Below are positions 41,179 through 44,120 of a stretch of 44,120 bases of DNA, piece by piece (within the stretch, counting starts at the first letter, position 1; the number at the start of each line of letters is the position of its first letter). The position numbers and the translations under genes were made by a program. Under the pieces are notes generated by a model. It did no database searches, was not told where the DNA came from, and saw only the letters and a list, made by a program, of their open reading frames with translations. The DNA comes from Hallerella sp963652365 (GTDB taxonomy: Bacteria > Fibrobacterota > Fibrobacteria > Fibrobacterales > Fibrobacteraceae), in contig CAVJTH010000018.1 of NCBI GenBank assembly GCA_963652365.1, positions 1 to 44,120 of the forward strand. Reading direction: 5' to 3'.

Positions 41179-42270
41179 ATGGCCAAGCTCCAAAAACTCG
41201 CATTTTTTACGTTTTGCCTCGCCGCGCTCGTCGCCTGCAGCGAACGGGAATTTCGCGAAACGGCGCACTACAACGGCATCCGCAAGACGCGCGTCGCCTA
41301 CCGGGACGGCAAGCCCGACGGCGAATTCAAGCGCTGGACGTCGCACGGAGACCTCGCGGAATCGGGCTCATACCGAAACGGCCTCCGCGAAGGGGAATGG
41401 ACGGAGTGGTATTCCAACGGCAAGGTCCAGGCCCGCGGACTTTACCGGAACGGAAAGAAGGACGGCGTCTGGAAAGGATTCTACCGCGACGGAAAGCCTT
41501 TGTCGGAACAAGCATTCCAGAACGGCGAACCGGTCGGCACCTGGGTAGAGTTTCACCCAGGGGGAAGCGTCCGGGAAAGAAATTCCTGCTTTCCAGGGAA
41601 TGCCGACGGAATGCGCGAAACGCTTGCGGCAAGCGGCAAGAAGGTTCGCACGGAACATTGCCGGAACGGAATCCCGGAAGGCACCGCGGAGACTTTTTAC
41701 CCGGGAGGCTCGCTCGAATCCCGCTCCGAATACCATGCGGGAAAGCTCCACGGCAAGTCGGAACTCTTTCGCGCGACGGGAGAACTCTGGAAACGCGCCT
41801 TCTACCGGGAAGGCGTCCGCGACTCGGTCTGGACCTACTTCGCCAAGGACGGAAGCGTCGAACGGCAAAGCGTCTTTGCGAACGGAAGCGGCATCGCCTA
41901 CGGGGAAATCGGCGAGAACGGCATCGACGCCGAAACGACCTTTGTCGAAAACAAGGTGCAGGACACGCTCCGCTACACGCTCCCCGGACGCACGCTCCAT
42001 TACGCGGAAGTCTGGAAAGACGGCGAAAAGAAGAAGCTCCTTTCCTTTTACGATTCGGCAAGCGGGATCGCCAGCGAAGGGAACTTTGCAGGCGGAAAGC
42101 CCGACGGCTCCTGGCGGAACTGGTACCCGGACGGCACGCTCAAGGACAGCCTTTTTTACAAGGATGGCGAACCTTTTGGCGAGCAGCTGCACTACGACGC
42201 CACGGGAAGGCTCTACATGCGCAAGATACAGCATGGGAAGCGCGGACCGATGCAGGTCAAGTTCGAGTAG
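41179..42270 (+). CDS. MORN-repeat (YwqK-like) lipoprotein
   Basis: A 363-aa lipoprotein. Lipobox LVAC (Cys about residue 20). The mature part is almost wholly built of MORN-variant repeats of about 22-24 residues (YRDGKPDGEFKRW, YRNGLREGEWTEWY, YRNGKKDGVWKGFY, YHAGKLHGKSELF, FAGGKPDGSWRNWY, YKDGEPFGEQLHY), roughly ten in all, with some less regular. This YwqK-like repeat forms a beta-solenoid at the cell surface and is common in Bacteroidetes and Fibrobacter lipoproteins. Partner unknown. It lies 40 bp before the ATP-binding regulator gene. Confidence 0.78.
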   Translation: MAKLQKLAFFTFCLAALVACSEREFRETAHYNGIRKTRVAYRDGKPDGEFKRWTSHGDLAESGSYRNGLREGEWTEWYSNGKVQARGLYRNGKKDGVWKGFYRDGKPLSEQAFQNGEPVGTWVEFHPGGSVRERNSCFPGNADGMRETLAASGKKVRTEHCRNGIPEGTAETFYPGGSLESRSEYHAGKLHGKSELFRATGELWKRAFYREGVRDSVWTYFAKDGSVERQSVFANGSGIAYGEIGENGIDAETTFVENKVQDTLRYTLPGRTLHYAEVWKDGEKKKLLSFYDSASGIASEGNFAGGKPDGSWRNWYPDGTLKDSLFYKDGEPFGEQLHYDATGRLYMRKIQHGKRGPMQVKFE

Positions 42271-42310
42271 GAGCGGGTTTTCTATCTTTTCGAGGAATCA
42301 GAAAAGCTCT

Positions 42311-43750
42311 ATGACCAAGAACGAACTCTTCGACAAGCTCAAGGACATCGAATGGGATGACTTTGAAGTCAAGGAAGCCGCAGCGGAACTCCCCAAGAAC
42401 ATCTGGGAAAGCGTCAGCGCGTTTTCCAACACGTCCGGCGGATGGATCGTTCTCGGCGTCAAGCAAAGCGGGAACAAGTTCGAAATTCGCGGAGTCCGGA
42501 ACGGCGAAAAAATCGAATCGGACTTTTTCAACAGCATTCGAGGACGGCAAAAGCTAAACCAGCCAATCGTCGCAAAGGCAAAAAAGTATCGGATCGATGG
42601 AAAGCTCGTTTTGGCGTTTTTCATTCCGTCATCCCCTTTCAAGCCGATTTACTTTACATCCGAACGCAACACGTTCATTCGAACGGGCAGCGGAGACCGC
42701 AGAGCGACCGACATGGAAGTCATGGCGATGTTCCGCGACCAGGCATTCGGCACAAAGAGCGAGCAAATCGTTCCCGATTCGTCTTTCGCGATGCTCAATC
42801 GGAATTCTCTGGAATCCTATATCGAACAGATCAAGGCGTTCAACCCCGAGTTCCCTTACAGCAACCTGCCCATTGAAAAGTTTTGCGAAAAGACCGGAAT
42901 CACAAGGAAAGGCAAGCTGAACTACGGCAGCCTTTTGATGTTCGGCCTTCGAGACGAGATCCAGTACCACGTCAACAACTTCTGGATCGACATGCTGGAA
43001 ATTCCGGGGAAATCCCAAGGGACCGCCGAACCGCGCTATACGTTTCGAATGCCGGAGCAGGAAAATCTCTGGGAGTATTACAATGTTTTTATCCAGCGAC
43101 TGCGGACACATATCGACGCTCCGTTCACGACAGGCCCAAACGGTTTTTCGCCAGACGACAATTCCCAGCTTTACGCCTTGCGCGAAGGCCTGGTAAACAT
43201 GCTCGCCCATGCGGACTACTTTAGCCCGATGCATTCCACCATTCGCGTATTTACCGATCGAATCGAGTTTCAGAATCCCGGACGCTTTCCGTTTGACCTC
43301 AAGGAACTCCGGGCGCAAAACCATTCCATGCCTCGGAACCCGACGCTTATCAAGCTTTTCCGCTATGCAAAGCTTTCGGAAAACGCAGGCTATGGAATCG
43401 ACAAGATGCTCTCCTGGGAAAAGCTGACCCACAGGAAGATAAAGTTCGAAAGCGACCTGGTGCTTTCTACCGTGATCTATCACAAGAATCTGGCGGCCCC
43501 CCAAAGCGTTCTAAATGAGCCTGTAAATGAGCCTGTAAATGAGCCTGTAAATGAGCCTGTAAAACTGCTGCTGGAAGTCATTCAATCGCGCCCCAAAGCC
43601 ACCAAGACCGATATCGCGACAGAGATAGGGAAATCTCGCGCCACGGTAACGCGAATCCTCGCCAAGCTGACCGAACAAGGACTCGTCAGGCGAGTCGGTC
43701 CCGACAAAGGCGGGCATTGGGAAATTGTAGAGGAGGGCCAAAGGCAATGA
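42311..43750 (+). CDS. AlbA-type ATP-binding DNA-binding protein with winged helix
   Basis: A 479-aa protein of the AlbA_2/HATPase_c_4 group. The N-terminal AlbA_2 part has FEVKEAAAELPKNIWESVSA, FSNTSGGWIVLGVKQSGNKF and NTFIRTGSGDRRATDMEV. A GHKL-like ATP-binding part follows: LREGLVNMLAHADYF with the Asn of the N-box type, IEFQNPGRFP, and LSENAGYGIDKML with the Gly-rich lid. Then four NEPV units form a linker, and a C-terminal winged helix (TKTDIATEIGKSRATVTRIL, AKLTEQGLVRRVGPDKGGHW). These proteins are usually annotated as transcriptional regulators and often lie in accessory regions. The start follows GAGG at about 42292 and CTATCTTT upstream. Confidence 0.85.
   Translation: MTKNELFDKLKDIEWDDFEVKEAAAELPKNIWESVSAFSNTSGGWIVLGVKQSGNKFEIRGVRNGEKIESDFFNSIRGRQKLNQPIVAKAKKYRIDGKLVLAFFIPSSPFKPIYFTSERNTFIRTGSGDRRATDMEVMAMFRDQAFGTKSEQIVPDSSFAMLNRNSLESYIEQIKAFNPEFPYSNLPIEKFCEKTGITRKGKLNYGSLLMFGLRDEIQYHVNNFWIDMLEIPGKSQGTAEPRYTFRMPEQENLWEYYNVFIQRLRTHIDAPFTTGPNGFSPDDNSQLYALREGLVNMLAHADYFSPMHSTIRVFTDRIEFQNPGRFPFDLKELRAQNHSMPRNPTLIKLFRYAKLSENAGYGIDKMLSWEKLTHRKIKFESDLVLSTVIYHKNLAAPQSVLNEPVNEPVNEPVNEPVKLLLEVIQSRPKATKTDIATEIGKSRATVTRILAKLTEQGLVRRVGPDKGGHWEIVEEGQRQ
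43514..43561 (+). repeat. Four perfect 12-bp tandem repeats (NEPV) in the ATP-binding protein gene
   Basis: AATGAGCCTGTA occurs four times without a mismatch and encodes four Asn-Glu-Pro-Val units between the ATP-binding part and the winged helix. The unit is a multiple of three, so copy changes would alter linker length without a frameshift. Confidence 0.95.
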
Positions 43751-43811
43751 ATCTTTTTGGCTTTTTGTAGTGAAGATTTGCATATGAAAGATTCAGAAAA
43801 AAAAAAACACC

Positions 43812-44003
43812 TTACTTTCTAGCAAATCTTTCAAATATTTTTTCATATTCCTTAGACATTTTTTCCACCGTATATTGTTGAACCATCTCTAGAGATTTCT
43901 TGCCCATTTTTCTACAAAGCGATGGCTTTTCATAAAGAATCTCCATTGCCTCAATCATCGCTTTTTCGTCATTATCGCCAATTAAAAAAGGGTGTGCGGA
44001 CAA
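43812..44003 (-). pseudogene. Glycosyltransferase (GT4-like) C-terminal fragment
   Basis: About 63 codons, AT-rich, encode PFLIGDNDEKAMIEAMEILY followed by EKPSLCRKMGKKSLEMVQQY and a helical end, the usual C-terminus of GT4 group-1 glycosyltransferases. The catalytic parts are absent: the frame closes at a TAG about 20 bp upstream of the fragment and the sequence changes there (44004-44050). There is no ATG or RBS. A remnant of a lost gene is most likely. The 61 bp between the ATP-binding gene and this fragment hold only AT-rich sequence and a poly-A run. Confidence 0.7.
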
Positions 44004-44055
44004 TTTTTTGAACAGTTTGACCTAGAGCAAATCTAGAGCCTATCCTTAAATAATC

Positions 44056-44084
44056 TTGAAATTCCAGGCGGTTGATTCTATATT
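44056..44084 (+). promoter_or_regulatory. Sigma70-type promoter for the gene starting at 44110
   Basis: TTGAAA (44056-44061), 17 bp, TATATT (44079-44084), 25 nt before the ATG, with GCGAGG as Shine-Dalgarno at about 44098-44103. Confidence 0.75.
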
Positions 44085-44109
44085 TTGTCTGACAAAAGCG
44101 AGGTACATC

Positions 44110-44120
44110 ATGACACACCC
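44110..44120 (+). CDS. Start of a rightward gene, cut by the window edge
   Basis: ATGACACACCC: only Met-Thr-His and a partial codon are visible. The promoter and RBS upstream make a real start likely. Product unknown. Confidence 0.5.

Noticed and set aside
41600..42310. Upstream extension of the ATP-binding regulator across the MORN gene
   Set aside because: This is a shadow frame of the MORN gene; the AlbA-type domain begins at the ATG at 42311, which has a GAGG and promoter-like box upstream.

Overview
The window most likely comes from a member of the Fibrobacteraceae (Fibrobacter or a close relative such as Hallerella). The best markers are a TIGR02147-family protein, a paralogous family known mainly from Fibrobacter, many small lipoproteins with serine-rich tails, FlgD-like C-terminal domains, PorV/UPF0164-like outer-membrane proteins, and a type II-C Cas9 locus with the long (48-nt) repeats seen in the Fibrobacteres-Chlorobi-Bacteroidetes group. 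Species cannot be fixed from sequence reading alone. Most genes are visibly GC-rich; the CRISPR array, the cas9-tracrRNA gap and the far right end are AT-richer.

Layout. 1-5.7 kb: a leftward operon of a lipoprotein, an outer-membrane barrel, a DUF4912 protein with a histone-H1-like tail and a GH57 glucan-branching enzyme. 5.7-8.3 kb: threonine synthase and a fused SpmA-SpmB membrane protein, rightward. 8.4-12.4 kb: leftward RRM protein, radical SAM protein, lipoprotein and phosphoglycerate mutase gpmI. 12.6-20.8 kb: a complete type II-C CRISPR-Cas locus: a small unknown gene, 25 identical 48-nt repeats with 24 spacers, cas2, cas1, cas9 (1400 aa) and a tracrRNA gene. 20.8-25.5 kb: uvrB, a DprA-like gene, recF and a TetR regulator. 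25.5-32.3 kb: envelope genes (PorV-like protein, periplasmic propeller with FlgD-like tail, lolA, a porin-like barrel, an OpgC-like acyltransferase, a PEGA-domain protein). 32.4-39.1 kb: an RNA m5C methyltransferase, tRNA-Gln(CUG), a barrel-SppA fusion protease, a CBM-like lipoprotein overlapping its TIGR02147 partner, a GNAT acetyltransferase, a small lipoprotein, tRNA-Leu(CAG). 39.1-44.1 kb: a hydrolase with two membrane proteins, a MORN-repeat lipoprotein, an AlbA-type ATP-binding regulator with a 12-bp tandem repeat, and a decayed glycosyltransferase fragment.

How the CRISPR parts fit. cas9-cas1-cas2 run leftward and the repeats are oriented rightward, so the two transcripts converge on one bidirectional terminator. 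The tracrRNA is transcribed rightward from a canonical promoter upstream of cas9; its anti-repeat pairs perfectly over 20 bp with the 5' part of each repeat. Each repeat itself contains a plausible promoter (TTGTGA, 17 bp, TAGATT), which would give one transcript per spacer.

A second genome-scale signal is in the promoters: many promoter-led genes carry a TAnnnT hexamer exactly 6-8 nt before the ATG and no Shine-Dalgarno, which implies leaderless mRNAs in this lineage. Genes with a longer leader here usually do have a Shine-Dalgarno.
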